Assembly: GCA_016165875.1 (NCBI GenBank)
Contig: JABBOT010000080.1
Coordinates: 7,610,759 to 7,674,758 of the forward strand
Length of the DNA stretch: 64,000 nt
Reading direction: 5' to 3'
From: Acanthopleura granulata
Lineage: Eukaryota > Mollusca > Polyplacophora > Chitonida > Chitonidae
Of the stretch, positions 1 through 18,514 are shown piece after piece. Below the pieces are notes generated by a model. It did no database searches. It saw only the letters and a list, made by a program, of their open reading frames with translations, and was not told the origin of the DNA. The translations under genes were made by a program, and so were the position numbers. Every line of letters starts with the position of its first letter. The stretch's first letter is position 1.

Positions 1-222
1 TCCGTCCCTTTTCCAACATAGTGGACAGCAAAGATAGGATTGTACAAGTTTTAGGGCAAAACTGATAAAGTATTACGCGTGCGGTGCAAGAGAACAATAG
101 TGAAGTCAGCTGGATGCCGAATCGCCATTGCGTCGGAAAAGATATCCCACTAAACTTATTGAGAAATATTGTCATCCCTTTTCCAACGTAGGACAACAAA
201 ACTTGGATTGCACAGATCTCAA
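1..222. repeat. Imperfect direct repeat, about 50 bp, two copies
   Basis: The stretch starting TCCCTTTTCCAACATAG near base 5 recurs near base 175 as TCCCTTTTCCAACGTAG, and both continue into GGATTG(T/C)ACA. The copies are about 170 bp apart. They sit in what should be the last intron of the upstream sulfotransferase gene. I see no coding signal here; it may be the edge of a longer satellite or transposon lying off the window. Confidence 0.55.
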
Positions 223-1004
223 AGTTCCTTGGGGTGAACCGGGATTTATCCTTTCGGCTGAAAGTGGCAGAAAAATGCGGGTTTGAGAATATGAGGAAAA
301 GTCGCACTTTATCTCCGTATTTCCAAAAAAATTGGGACAACGCAGTCGCATCGAATATTTAGAAAAGGTAACGTGCCTGTTCCTAATTCTCAACAGTCCA
401 TCTCTACTCCGGTAATACTTCGTTACAAGCAAAAAGATCAGTTTTATACACTTGTATTACTAAACACAGTCGCCAACAAAGGTGCCGACAAAAGTGTTTC
501 GTGACGTCACATGCCTCTCTGCGGCAGTACAAATCATATCGAGGCGTCGTCGTCATATGACTAAAACATGGCTAAGTATGACGTTCAACCCCAAAGCACT
601 CACTCCCTCACTCATATCGAGCCGAGATGCTGTTAGTCGAGAGCCAGAACTCGCTTACGCTCACATTATCAGTGAGTATGCCTCATCATGCATTTCGCTA
701 GTACCCGCTGATAAAGACGAGTGTGTATATCGTCCGTTTGGTGTAGTCTAACATGCTGCTTGCGCAGTTTAACCTTATTTAAATCCTATACTCGTCTTTC
801 ACCAATGTGGTGTGTATGTGTGTACGTCTCATTTGGGAAGGTGCCGAAAGTCAGTGGTTTTTCTCGTGCGCTCCAATGTTCCCCACATGTAGCGCTGACC
901 GCCATTTTATTAGAAGTGAAAAAATCTTGAGTATGGTGTTACAAACAACCAAGGAAATAGAGAGATAAACACCAACCAAACAATCCGGTTGTTGTCACGC
1001 TCAG
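223..1004. other. Presumed last intron of the upstream sulfotransferase gene
   Basis: No exon was recognised. The short open frames here have no domain signature. The only identifiable piece is a SINE-type tail just before the exon (913-975). The stretch ends in the acceptor TCAG at 1001-1004, with a weak pyrimidine tract. Confidence 0.5.
913..975 (+). mobile_element. SINE 3' tail fragment
   Basis: GTGAAAAAATCTTGAGTATG followed by a GTGTTACAAACAACC stretch matches the shared 3' tail of the SINE families in this window (GTGAAATATTCTTGAGTACG, then GTAAAACACCAATC). The body is missing or too diverged to see. It lies 30 bp upstream of the last exon of the first sulfotransferase. Confidence 0.45.
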
Positions 1005-1117
1005 GTGCTGTAGGAGACTGGAAGAACTACTTCAGGGTGGCGCAGAACGAGAGGTTCAACGCCGAGTGCGGCAAACAGATGACCGGATACAGCTTTGCAT
1101 ATGAACAAAACATGTAA
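1005..1117 (+). CDS. Last coding exon of an upstream cytosolic sulfotransferase (partial gene)
   Basis: Following the acceptor at 1003-1004, this exon encodes the C-terminal end of a cytosolic sulfotransferase, an enzyme that moves a sulfonate group from PAPS to hydroxyl or amine groups on small molecules. Visible motifs are G-x-x-GDW, which with the preceding exon would complete the RKGxxGDW PAPS-binding segment, then VAQNERF and a terminal SFAYEQNM before TAA at 1115-1117. It is 113 nt long, in the same phase and of the same length as the last exon of the complete sulfotransferase 13 kb downstream, and about 60% identical to it, so the two are tandem paralogues. In the dimer-interface motif KxxxTVxxxE of SULTs this copy reads KNYFRVAQNE, with Arg in place of Thr. 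Earlier exons are off the window to the left. Confidence 0.9.
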
Positions 1118-1255
1118 CATAGATGTATTAACATAGACACGGATAATTTCGAAATTATTGTATATCATGATACATTTGTTGATAATTATATAGTCAAATA
1201 TCACATACATGCTTCCTGAATAAACTGTGTGCAATTAGTGAAGAGGCCAGTAAAT

Positions 1256-1390
1256 TTGTCATCCTGCGGGTGATCGCGGGTTTTCCCCGGGCTCTGTTCA
1301 GTTTCCTCCCACCATAATGCTGGTCGCCGTCGTATATAATTGAAATATTCTTGAGTGCGATGCATAACAACAATCAAGTAGCTAAATAAA
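1256..1390 (+). mobile_element. SINE-A copy, 5'-truncated
   Basis: The SINE-A body is readable: GATCGCGGGTTTTCCCC, then CTCCCACCATAATGCTGG, then GTCGCCGTCGTATA, then GAAATATTCTTGAGTGCG, ending in CTAAATAAA. The tRNA-like head is missing. It lies about 140 bp after the stop codon of the first sulfotransferase, so its AATAAA at 1384 could act as that gene's polyadenylation signal; this is inference. Confidence 0.8.
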
Positions 1391-2695
1391 GTGAATCCTT
1401 CACAGTCATTTAGCAGATTTTTTGAAACACAGTGTGGTAGTAAGTCGCATATTATCAACCGAATCAACCCATTTCTGTTGATTTACTAGCAATATTAATT
1501 CCTGAATAATTACTTATGATTTCTAAGGAAATATATGTATTTCTGTTGCTGTTTACACGTTTAGGTCACATGAATCATGAATCCTAAACGTGGGATGAAA
1601 ACGTGCCACTTGTGCCTTTCGACCACACTGGTTGAATTCTACAAGGCAGACGTTACAAACTTTTCTACGTGATCAAGATTTTACTCCTCGTGCGAGTATT
1701 GGTGAGTTTGTTGAGTATTTCGCCAAGCCATGTGTGGAAGTGTTATACTTTTAAATTATGGTTCCAGTGGGAACCGTTCTAAGCATAAAGGACAAGAATA
1801 AATGAATTACTTTGACTCCTCAAAAGTATTTCAACCACGTCTTGCCTTGAGCACGTTAAAGTAAAAAGTTAACTTTAAAACCGACAGATATGTTTTCAAA
1901 ATAATATTGTTTATTGAGTGTGAGAAACTAAGTCTTCATGTATACACTAATGACGTCACAATACTTATTTTTATAGATCAATTATCCACACAATATCCGA
2001 GGTCTGCTCGGAGTATTCACCTTATACAAAGGCTACCCATTGGATTCTACGAGTTTCGATAAAACCAAACCCTTTCAATGCAGTCTGGCATAACTGCTCA
2101 GCAGCGCGATCTCATTTATAATATATGAGTCGACATTTCTTATTATTATGGTTTGTAAACATCATTCCTATTTAAGCAAGAAGGATTATAATATAAGTGT
2201 AATAATAGGTATCGTCTTTTTTTCCTTTAACATATGGCATTATCTGTATTATACTGACACATTACTGTGACAACATAGAATGTTTTATAAAATGCGAAAT
2301 AAATATAGCTATTGTATGACATGTAGTTGCAAATGTTTACAGTTGATATTTATGTGGTACATTATAAAAGACGACAACGGGCGAGTAAAACCATGGTTGC
2401 TGCATTGAGAACTGTGATATATAGCTGGCATGTGGTTACGACTATCCTGTGCAGTTCAGTCTCGCTATACCAGGCCATGTTCCTTCATCTCTTATTTATA
2501 TCGTTGACTCTAGCATCTCTGAAGGGCGATTCTAGTTCAGTTCAAATGAACGTGGTACGTTTTTACCTGAGAAATGCCAGAGCAAAGGGATGGCGAGCGG
2601 GAGTGGCCAATCAGAGTACCTGTTTTAGGTGTGCCCAAAAGACTTAAGGTCACGCGATTATTATAGGACCTACATTTGACTATTTACGCAGTACT

Positions 2696-2760
2696 GGGGA
2701 ATATTTCACTTATATGACGGCGACCAACACAATAGCGAGATGAAAGCGGACAGAGCCCGA
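2696..2760 (-). mobile_element. SINE-A fragment, reverse orientation
   Basis: GAATATTTCACTTATATGAC followed by GGCGACCAACACAATAGCG is the reverse complement of the SINE-A 3' body. It is short and diverged, and directly precedes a plus-strand SINE-A copy. Confidence 0.6.
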
Positions 2761-2808
2761 AATATTTCATTGGATCAGTGCCCTTTTTATAACTGAACGT
2801 GAGAAAGC

Positions 2809-2953
2809 CTGCCTACAACATCCGGATGGTCGTGGGTTTCTCATGTGGCTTTGAACGGTTTCCTTCCACCACGATGCTGCATGGTCGCCGTCGTATAAGT
2901 GAAATAGTCTTGTCTACGACGTAAAACACCAATGAAATAAATAAGTAAGTAAA
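2809..2953 (+). mobile_element. SINE-A copy, 5'-truncated
   Basis: It reads GGATGGTCGTGGGTTTCTC, then CCACCACGATGCTG, then GTCGCCGTCGTATAAGTG, then CGTAAAACACCAATGAAATA and a (TAAG/TAAA)n tail. The tRNA-like head is absent. Confidence 0.85.
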
Positions 2954-3139
2954 CAGATAGCACCAACCTGAAACTGAGTCGAACCACCTGCAATGTTCAA
3001 TGAGATCAAGAGTGGTACTGCAAAGGATCCGTTGAGAATGTGAAAAATGCGGAATTTTGTTTCTTGTTTCTTGTTTTAAACCTCAGTAACAGTTTTATTG
3101 TAACTTACACATCAGGTAACACAACGGCTTAAAATTTAT

Positions 3140-3313
3140 ATATTTATTTCATTGGTGTTTTACCCCGCACTCAAGAATATTTCACTTATATGACGGCGGC
3201 CAGCATTATGATGGGAGGAAACCGGGCAGAGCCGGGGGAAACCGACGACAATCCCCAGATTGCTGACGGATCTTCCCACGTATACGGTCGGACAGGGAGC
3301 CAGCATGAACGGC
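3140..3313 (-). mobile_element. SINE-A copy, reverse orientation
   Basis: Read on the minus strand it has the SINE-A body and tail: CCATCATAATGCTGGCCGCC, GTCATATAAGTGAAATATTC, TTGAGTGCGGGGTAAAACACC, then a TAAATA tail. It also keeps part of the body up to TTCATGCTGGCTCCC. The TTAA-flanked inverted-repeat element begins immediately next to it, so that element appears to have landed in this SINE or at its edge. Confidence 0.8.
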
Positions 3314-3317
3314 TTAA

Positions 3318-3752
3318 TAGAACAGAACACATTTTTAGAAAGTAAACATCATCTGAAAGACAATTTCGTGCTGATTCCAAATATGGACGTTCATCAGTTT
3401 TTTGCATTTTTTACACTGATGAAAAGACAAATAAAGACTGAGATACTACGGTGGGCTTTTTGGACCATGCTGAAGCACAAGGACGTCACAGATTCTTTTT
3501 AGCTGCAAAACATCCTTTACATGTCTACATTCTGCGTGAATAGATATGTAGTACAACACCTGTATGTGTATTTATATGGAAACATAATAGATACAGCATG
3601 TTTAGCAGCAAAAAAATCAATGTGCTTAAATATGGTCCAAAAAGTCCACCGTAATACCTCAATCTTTATTTCTCTTTTAATGACTGTATGTGGAATCAGC
3701 AGGAAATTGCCTTTCAGATGATGCGTACTTTCTAAAACTGTGGTTTGTTCCT
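3318..3752. mobile_element. TTAA-flanked MITE with long inverted-repeat arms (piggyBac-like)
   Basis: The left arm (about 3318-3480) and the right arm (about 3608-3752) are reverse complements over roughly 145 bp. Shared blocks include TTTTAGAAAGTA, CATCATCTGAAAG, GCAATTTC/GACAATTTC, TGCTGATTCCA and TTTTTGGACCAT. TTAA occurs directly outside both ends (3314-3317 and 3753-3756), the target duplication typical of piggyBac-type transposons. No transposase is encoded, so it is non-autonomous. The arms are about 85% identical, suggesting an old but recognisable insertion. Confidence 0.8.
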
Positions 3753-3971
3753 TTAAGCAGAATTAAGTAAAACAATATGCCGTGTTAATTACAATTTATT
3801 AGGAGTTTTTGGTCTAGAATTACCCAAAATGTGGCACGTATATTGCCACCACGGTGAAACAACAAACTGGAAGTAAGATAACATGAAAACCATATAACAC
3901 ATTGGCATCATGTAGCTACTATGAACACCTAAAGAGTTTCAGATACAATCCTTCAAAACAAGTAATGAGGT

Positions 3972-4068
3972 ACGGGTTTCACACGGGCTCCACCCGGTTT
4001 TCTGAGACGACAATGCTGACAGCCGTCGTATAAGTGAAATATTTCAAGTTGAAATCAAATAAAATAAA
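3972..4068 (+). mobile_element. SINE-A fragment
   Basis: The order ACGGGTTTCACACGGGCTCC, ACAATGCTGACAGCCGTCG, TATAAGTGAAATATTTCAAG and ATCAAATAAAATAAA matches a diverged SINE-A 3' half. Confidence 0.7.
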
Positions 4069-4203
4069 ATATACAAAGAAAAGAGTAATGACATTCTGGC
4101 CCTTTAAGGTATTACTCCATGCGTTACATACACTTGATCACTGCATACATGTGGCTTGATTGTCCCATCGAGAAGGCGTCCCATATGGACACGCCCGCCA
4201 GAT

Positions 4204-4530
4204 CACGTGGCCAAGGAATTCTCGTTCACCGGTGTGTATGTTGGAAGATAACAGATATCGCGGAATAATGCGTGGAAAGGCAACCATATCAATCATTCTA
4301 AAAAAAAAGTCAGTCCTACGTCGAGATATCAGCTGTAAGATTCATATGAGCCATTTTGTGCGGCCGGACTCCTTTCAGAGGTCAACCGGTGAGGTCACTC
4401 GACCACGTGCAAGCAACACGTGATTTAGAATCGTGTAACGATTGGACATGTTGTCGTTACCACACTGCTGGGTCGTGTAAATCACATTCGTTTTCCTATG
4501 GTGATATATCATTCATTTTTGTTCCACGTG
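4204..4530. promoter_or_regulatory. Cluster of four CACGTG (E-box) sites
   Basis: CACGTG palindromes occur at 4204-4209, 4404-4409, 4417-4422 and 4525-4530, four in 327 bp, against roughly one per 4 kb expected by chance. CACGTG is the classic site for bHLH-zipper factors (USF, MITF/TFE, MYC/MAX). It lies 2.9 kb upstream of the start codon of the complete sulfotransferase, so a distal promoter or enhancer role is possible. Function is inference only. Confidence 0.3.
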
Positions 4531-6640
4531 CAAAAAATGCTGCCCAACGGCTCGTAAGTGCGCACGAGAGCTATCTTAGTCTCGTTTGTAGTAAGAATTC
4601 TCGCGAGAATGCGATTGTCATAAAAATACCGCTTACATTGCAGTCGTTATGTTCAAGACCCTTATGTCCCTCCATACATTTAGATTTATAACCGAGAGAA
4701 TTTATTAAGTACTGAGCTGGAGACCCAATAAGAGTCTAATAAAAGAATCGTACATTCATGAAAGCTCGTGAAGTTCGGTCACGTAGTGCATGTTTACAGA
4801 ACGGAACGCGTGTCTTGACGCTGAGTATAGTCGCTGTTCAGCTCCTGTCTAAAACCCGTCCTACTTTCTGAGCTGACGCTGATAAAATAGCTTATCCTGT
4901 GGTATTTAGCACAGTCAGTATGCTAGCACTGTCGGAGGCTTCATTGTATATTGCATAATTGGCTGTAGACGAGGCTTCGAGTTTTAGATCTGATCTGTGC
5001 ATATCTCCGAGTTGTTGGGGTGAGTTTACATTCTTCTAGGGGAATGCTGATGCGGCAGTGTGTAAAGGCGATTTCGGTGTTTAATTAACGTGATACATTT
5101 ATACGATATCTAGATATCTTCATATCTTGATATGTGACAGAGTCAATTGGTTTAATGTGCAATGAAGTTTAGGCCTACATACTCCCACAAGCTATATTGG
5201 GGGAGTCGTAGACTTTGTGTTTTGTCTTAAAATAGGTGTCGTCCTGTACGGTCCTTGCGCTCGTCCTGAAACCGTTGGCCTATTCCTCTATCCCAATATT
5301 CCGAATTACATGTATGTCAAGACCAATTTCGCACTGCGATTCACTGACACTTGTTTTAATAGCTAGCTCACTAGTTATCATTATGCCATCCCATACCTGT
5401 ATGTTTGCCATTCCACCCGTATAACTTCCCCAAACCCCTGTGCTATGTTTCCCTTTGTATCTCCTAAACGCACTTGCATGTTAACGCGAAGCTTAATTCT
5501 TTGGCAAACATAATTTACACTTCTAATCTGCTGAACTGTTAAAGTCTACATTTTCTAATAATTCACAAAATCTACATCTGTATACGTTTTTCTGTAAGTG
5601 TGTCCGTTTTTTCCCCCTTCTATGTTGTATTCCGAGCTGCATGCTCAGAGCAGTTTTGCGTAACTCATGAAACTTAATTGTATTAACAGCCACAGATTGC
5701 CGTTTTGCACTGTCACAGTCTACTTTTCCTCATATTTCACATTTCGTAAAAGGAGTCCGTTTATTTGTTTTCCCGCATGTTTGCTTACCAAGCTATATTT
5801 CCAGACAGTTTTCCTGAGTTATATCTCACGCAGCTTACCTTACGAATATGAATCTTGTTTTCATATGGCTAGCTTGCACATGTCATTCTGTTTATCCAGC
5901 TAAAAAAAACTGAGTGAAAAGACTTCGACCAAACAAAAACATCCAGTTCAGTTTGACCTTGGCCTACATGTTCTTTACCAATGTAACATATAGATTTGCA
6001 CTACAGGTCCGTTCCTGTTGATGTGATTATAAATACAGAATATTGTCTATATACTCCCTAATACTTCTAATATTTGGGACAGACATCAATACTGCTGAAA
6101 ACAACAGTTTTCATTTGTTTCCTTTTTTTTCTCAGAAAAGTAAAGATATGGATATGTTGGATATATAGATGCATGGCCCAACCATATTAGAAACTGTGGA
6201 TTCCTGTTGCAATAACATGTGTATTGGCTAACAGGGCCAGTTCAGATGTTCCGAAATTTAGAAGAATCACGGTACCCGAACCGATACTGCTAACTTCAGA
6301 TCAGCGAATGAGTTATTCATTTAACTTATGCATTTGAGTGTTCGCTTCACAAATACGTGGTCGACATGATATGGGGGAAACATTGTCAGTGTGGCGCTAA
6401 ACTCCAATCATCCGTTCAACATATGACTGGGTTAAAGCGAATGATTTGATGAGCCTGGAGCTCGGACCATATTTTCCAGAATGCAGACACCTAAGCAGAC
6501 ACGTCTTCGGATCGTGTGTAATTGGTGAACTAAAGATATGAACAGGTTCAGCTGGAGTAAAATTTAAAAACCGGTACGTACCACAGAGCCCGATGATATT
6601 ACAGAGTTGGTGGATGACTGAGAGCTGTCTTCTTGTCCCG

Positions 6641-6760
6641 TCGTGTGTGGGAAGGTCCGCCAGCAACCAGAGGGTGATCGTGGGTTTCCCCAGTGTTGTG
6701 CCAGATTTCCTTCCACCATAATGCTGGCCGCCGTCGTATTAGTGAAATATTCTTAGATTT
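6641..6760 (+). mobile_element. SINE-A copy, head missing
   Basis: The SINE-A body is clear: TGTGGGAAGGTCCGCCAGC, GATCGTGGGTTTCCCC, TTCCACCATAATGCTGGCC, GCCGTCGTATTAGTGAAATA. The tail is cut after TTCTTAGA. Confidence 0.8.
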
Positions 6761-7364
6761 GTCAGCTACTTAGTTCCCAGGCACCATACTGGTGACAGTC
6801 AAAATAAGTTACTTAAAATAAGTAACCCATGCACCCTACGGGAAAGCTTGATGTAGTTTCCTTGTTATCTGTCGCGAAAGTCCAATAACAAACCGTCATT
6901 AACCAATATATTAAGATCAAGAGTTCAAATCCAGTTCCTGCTCACTCGGTTAAGGCTTCATATCGGGTGGCGCTAGTCACGGTGCTAATTTTCTTCCTAG
7001 GCATTTTGCAAGTTTTAATCCGCCAATAACTCTAATTTTCATCGATCAAATAATTAAAATAATCTTGAATATACGGCGTGAACACCAGTCAGGTAAAAGT
7101 ATAGAATTGACTTTTTTTTCTAATGAGGAACTTTTTCCGCCTAAACTTATTCGGTTCCAAGCTGGGAAGTCTTTTATTCATTGCAGTCTTTGGCATGAAA
7201 ATATGTGGGCAAAAATGGAAACGTGTTACTCACGTCCTTCAAGAGTTCAATCCAGCTTGGACCCGTGCCACTATGGTGTTGGAAAAGCTACCCCGTTCAT
7301 CCACACATTAAACCTACAGGTGCTTAGGATACTATGATCATTTCTGTCCTTATCATTTGTCTTT

Positions 7365-7369
7365 AGCAG
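7365..7369 (+). promoter_or_regulatory. Probable splice acceptor of the 5'-UTR/first coding exon, NAGNAG type
   Basis: A good pyrimidine-rich tract (TTTCTGTCC, then CATTTGTCTTTAG) ends in TAGCAG at 7364-7369, 53 bp before the sulfotransferase start codon. This suggests that the first coding exon is preceded by at least one untranslated exon upstream. The double AG could give a 3-nt alternative 5'-UTR. Confidence 0.45.
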
Positions 7370-7421
7370 CATCGAAGTGATCTGCCGTTTCCAAAAGAAG
7401 CTATTTAGGAAATAGGCAACA

Positions 7422-14203
<6,782 letters not shown>

Positions 14204-14581
14204 TACATAAACTGATATTTTGGATCAAGTCGCCATTTTATCCGTTGTAAATCCTTTGTGCACGTACTTACATATAAAGTTATATTTTTTACCCTGTGTG
14301 GTTACCTTCCATTCTTGCATGGAGATTTACTCCCTCGGTTGTTGTTTTTTGTTTTAATATGCATTAATTCATTTCACTACTTCATTTCACTCTCTACTTA
14401 ATGCATGGTGTTTAGGCTTGTGGGTGCATGGGTGATACCGAACGGAAACTTGGGGCAAAGTGAACAGAAGCCCCTAAATACCAAAGAGAACATGAATGCT
14501 ACAAAGAAGAATCCAGTGCAGAGCGAATAGCCCAGGAACTAGTCTACCGAACAGAGCCCTGAACTATATACCACACTTGAG

Positions 14582-14825
14582 GCCTTAGTGGGTGAGGAGA
14601 TTAGCATGCTAGTTTAGCGTAATGACCCAGGTGCATATCACCAATGCAATCGCTGTGAGTTCAAGCACAGCTCACGCTGGTTTCCCCTCCGGTCGTACGT
14701 CTGCCAACCTGCGGATGGTCGTGAGTTTCCTCCTGGCTCTGCCCGGTTTCCTCCCACCATGATGCTGGCCGTGAAATGAGTGAAATAAGCTCGCATACGA
14801 AACACAAAAACCATCAAATAAATAA
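14582..14825 (+). mobile_element. SINE-A copy, nearly full length
   Basis: It has a tRNA-derived head (TGAGGAGATTAGCATGC as A-box region, GTGAGTTCAAGCACAGC as B-box region), then the body CTGCGGATGGTCGTGAG, CTCCCACCATGATGCTGGCC and GTGAAATAAGCTCG, and a CATCAAATAAATAAA tail. The A and B boxes are diverged. Confidence 0.85.
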
Positions 14826-15049
14826 ACTAGTGAACAGAAGAAGGGTGAAACCATCCCATCTCACTTAGTAGCTAACAAACATACACCTACGTAAAGCCTC
14901 GCGTGAAGGCTACAACCTTGTCATTTAGTCGTTTGCTGAAGAGTTTTAATGATTGAAAGACTGATTGATTTAACAAGCCTCTTGAACGCTCAACACGGGG
15001 TTTTAAGTTTTGTCAGAAATAATTTTGTGGAATCGGCCCGTGTGCCCCT

Positions 15050-15187
15050 AAACGGCTGTATTTGTCTGACATGTTTGATGGTCGTGGGGTTGCTTCATGT
15101 TCAACCCAGTTTCCCCCAACTATTATTGGCTGACTACCGTCGTATCAGTGAAATTTTCTTGAGTATCGATTAAAGCTCCAATCAAAT
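15050..15187 (+). mobile_element. SINE-A copy, diverged
   Basis: GATGGTCGTGGGGTTGC, TTGGCTGACTACCGTCGTAT, CAGTGAAATTTTCTTGAGTA and CTCCAATCAAATA follow the SINE-A body in order. It is strongly mutated. Confidence 0.65.
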
Positions 15188-15317
15188 ACCGCGTATAAAA
15201 CATGCAGATTTATGATTGTGTCTTTAGATCATTTTCTAGGACTATGAACGTTACATAACTTCAAAGGACACATAAGGAATGCACATACGCCTACGTAAAC
15301 TGGCTTTAAAGAGCCTG

Positions 15318-15520
15318 GGGGCCACTTTCACCAAAGATCGTAGGACATTTTTTGTCGTGAATTTTATCGTACAATGTGATCTGCGATAATTTACAACGTT
15401 GTCCGTTTTCACAAAGTATTTTGGGGAAAGAGACGTATACATGAGGTACGATATCTTACATAATTGTCGTACCATCAGAATTATTGTACACGTACGACAT
15501 TTTGATGAAAGTGGCTTCTA
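15318..15520. mobile_element. Small MITE with GCCACTTTCAYCAAA termini
   Basis: The left end is GCCACTTTCACCAAAGATCG; the right end, reverse complemented, is GCCACTTTCATCAAAATGTC. Internal blocks such as GTCGTGA/GTCGTACC also pair. No coding capacity. A target duplication is not evident. Confidence 0.6.
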
Positions 15521-16537
15521 TATATCTTACTAAATGCAAGTTTTCCCGCTGATCAACCCGTGGGAACATGATTGCAGAGCCATGCGTGAACGACCAAGTG
15601 ACCTAATAAGCTCTTGAGTGGAGCGTCTAACAAAAATACACCTTTATAGCCTGCTTGTGTATAAATTCATGACCAACCACCACATCTGTATATCTGGCAT
15701 CTAGTGAAGGGGAACCAACCACAAGATAAATGTTGAAAAACGGTATACAAAATTGTCGCTGATGGACTGATTGGTAGAGCTGAATGTCAAGTAGGGTACA
15801 TTTATTCACGCCTAACCATGGTTAAAGGCCTCAACCCTGAAAATCTCCAGTATCTGTCAATCAGCGCCGAATGTGCATGCATTCCTTTGTACAAAGAATA
15901 CCTTAATGTGACCAAAATCAGCTCTGAAAGACATCCCCAGCTGCAAGAGAGATCGATTCACTTCGTTATTTATTTTTCTTTTTTTTTTTTTTGATGTTGC
16001 TTATCTCCATTTTCAAGATATTTTCACTTCTATACCAAGTTCGCGCGCTAAGCGATTATCGTTACAGCAGTTGTCAGTTGTATGAGTGCATGAAAATGGA
16101 GTAGCTCTGGGCAAATCACCGACATTTGGCACGTTACTTTGCCACATGGCGTAAACCTACACGTACGCCCACCATATTTGTTGGAGACAAGTCATCGTAA
16201 GCCAACATTACACGGTGTAAAGAAAAAATCAAGAACATGAAATGATCAAGAAGCCTACTCTCGCCACAACACAATGGTCTGGAAATACTTCGCATGTTGT
16301 TCAAACATTTATCAATTCCGACGCAATGCTTAGGTGCTGCGCCACCGAAACGCCATGCAACAGACACCATGTATTGGCGGTATCAACGTAACCACTGAGT
16401 GTCACCAAAAAAAATTGTTCTGACACTTACTGACCGATACTTTGCGAACTCCTTTGGGTAAAAAAACAAACAAACAAAAAACTCTGCACACCAATAGAGG
16501 AAGAACCTAGATTTCTCGAAAACGAAGGAATGATTCC

Positions 16538-16790
16538 ATGGGTTTAACGCCACACTAGCAGTATTTCAGGCATTTCGTGGAGAGAATACATCACAACCAA
16601 TGAAGAGTCCTTGTAATTATTTACGAATGATCGGTATTTTAATTCCACACTTTCAGTATTTCAACCATATCGTGGAGTGAATATATTAAAACCGAAAAAT
16701 ATTTACCTCGACTGGAACGAATAAAAGGTGTTTAACTCCATATTGCCATATATTAAGCCATATCGTGGCGAAAACATATCAGAACCAAAG
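16538..16790 (+). repeat. Three degenerate ~95-bp tandem units, possibly SINE-derived
   Basis: CCACACTAGCAGTATTTCAG (near 16550), CCACACTTTCAGTATTTCAA (near 16646) and CCATATTGCCATATATTAAG (near 16739) are each followed by C-A/AC-TATCGTGG-type sequence and AACATATCAGAACC or similar. A reverse-strand relative occurs near 27230-27300. From memory this resembles a common molluscan SINE segment, but the identity is not certain. Confidence 0.45.
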
Positions 16791-18496
16791 AATAAAACCC
16801 TGGACGTTCTAAACTTCTCGAGCACTGTACAATGCAGTCTGAGTTTTTAATGTAGAAGTTTATAAAGATACTATAAAAGTCACTAGCATTACTTGCCATA
16901 CACAGGACTAACAGAACACTGAAAGTATAGATTTTTGAACAGACGTATAGAAATTTTATTTGCACAGGTTATACAGACGGCTTGTGTCAAGAAATCTGCC
17001 TTAAAAACATATTTCATTAACTGTCTATCGTTTTTTTTTCCAAGGTGAAAACCATTATAGCCAGTGTATCAATTCAGAGAACTATGTTTACATGAAATCG
17101 CTCATAAGCAATTAAACCGTGACAATCAAAATGGGGGTCTGTAAACAGAATATACTACATGTACATATCTTGTATCCGCCACAGTCGAGAATATCTACAT
17201 TTAAACTCCACTCTAAAATACCAAATTAAATACGTAAATGCAATAAATAATGATCAACAAAGAACTTATTCTTCTTGGAACAAGTCCAGAAGGTGTACGA
17301 ACATTTGCGAAGATGCTTCAACTCTTTCAAGGTTCCTCCTGATAACAAACGGTTGTCTGGGTACAGTTCGCAGGCAGATTTCTGAGTCTAAACAGAGATG
17401 TGGTTGGGAAATTCATGCAAGGCGACGTCACGCTTTATCAGATCTGCATGTTATCAGACAGACTCATGGTCACATGACAACCCTATCATACCGAAGAATT
17501 ATTCAAGATGAGAAGCGTTACGTCCCATCACATAAAGTTTATCACAAATATTTATAACATTCAAAGATAAAAAGGTGTTAATCCAGCCTGCTAACGACGT
17601 CACGGAATTCAATAGGAAAATGTGTAGTTGTTGGGAATTTAATCGATCAGTTAAGAAAATGTGGCGCATGTCACTTTTACAGATTAAAACTCACATAGAC
17701 TGACTGGTTTGTTTTTTGGTTGTTCTGAACTCCGGGAATACCCACCTTTTCTCTTTATGTACACCCTTTCCATCGAACCAATCATGTCCCCGATGTTCTG
17801 AAACAGTTCACATCTCTGCCGTGTTGACACGTCATAATCTCCCATGGGAATGTCTTAATTTTTTACCCTCAGTTCATGATGGCGTCTATTTTTCTTTAGC
17901 AATGCCCAAGATATAGCTTCTTGAAAGGATTTGAACCGTTATGACCGTGTCAGACAAAATTACCATGCATGCTCGCAGCATTTGTGGCTGCTTTCACGAT
18001 GGTAGTTGGCACAACTGATTGCTTTGCTGAATCAGATCAGCAGAGCTGTACAAACAAGTGTTTCAACTCGACTATATCGAAAACTTGTCGAATACTTTTC
18101 CTCCCCTGCACTACACCTGGTGTTTGATGACCTGACAACTGTACTATACTACAGTATCTTATCATTATTATTATTCTTGTTTTTTTTTGCACCAATGGGT
18201 GTCTCAAACACAACAGAATGACATTGTCAAAAGCTGTACGATACATTGATTTGATGCTGTTATTGCCCTTTGTAATATAACGAAAACTCCACAGGCAAAA
18301 TATGAACCTTAGTAACATTGTTAAGCTTTAGGTGATCACGTATACATAATACATGTATTCTTCATGTACAACCACACAACGTCCAGGCTTGATCTCTAGT
18401 TGGTGCAGACAAGCACTACTACACCAGAATCTTTGCATACTGCCTGCACATTTACCTATACTACCTCAGCACCTTCATCTGATTGAAAACCGTACC

Positions 18497-18514
18497 AAAA
18501 AAAAAAAAAAAAAA
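18497..18514. repeat. Poly-A tract
   Basis: A run of about 18 A residues inside an A-rich stretch. It may be a retroposon tail, but no body could be identified upstream. Confidence 0.6.

Larger units (their letters stand above)
1118..7366. other. Intergenic region between the two sulfotransferase genes, rich in SINE and MITE relics
   Basis: About 6.2 kb. It contains SINE-A copies on both strands, a 435-bp TTAA-flanked inverted-repeat element (3318-3752) and a cluster of CACGTG sites (4204-4530). Open frames here (for example at 2327-2647) have no recognisable domain and no conserved splice context, so no gene is called. The promoter and untranslated first exon of the second sulfotransferase probably lie in the right part, but I cannot place them. 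I see nothing identifiable in 1400-2690, 4700-6220 or 6770-7360 apart from AT-rich sequence. Confidence 0.6.

Noticed and set aside
2327..2647. 106-codon plus-strand open frame between the sulfotransferases
   Set aside because: No recognisable domain, no homologous motif, no supporting splice context.
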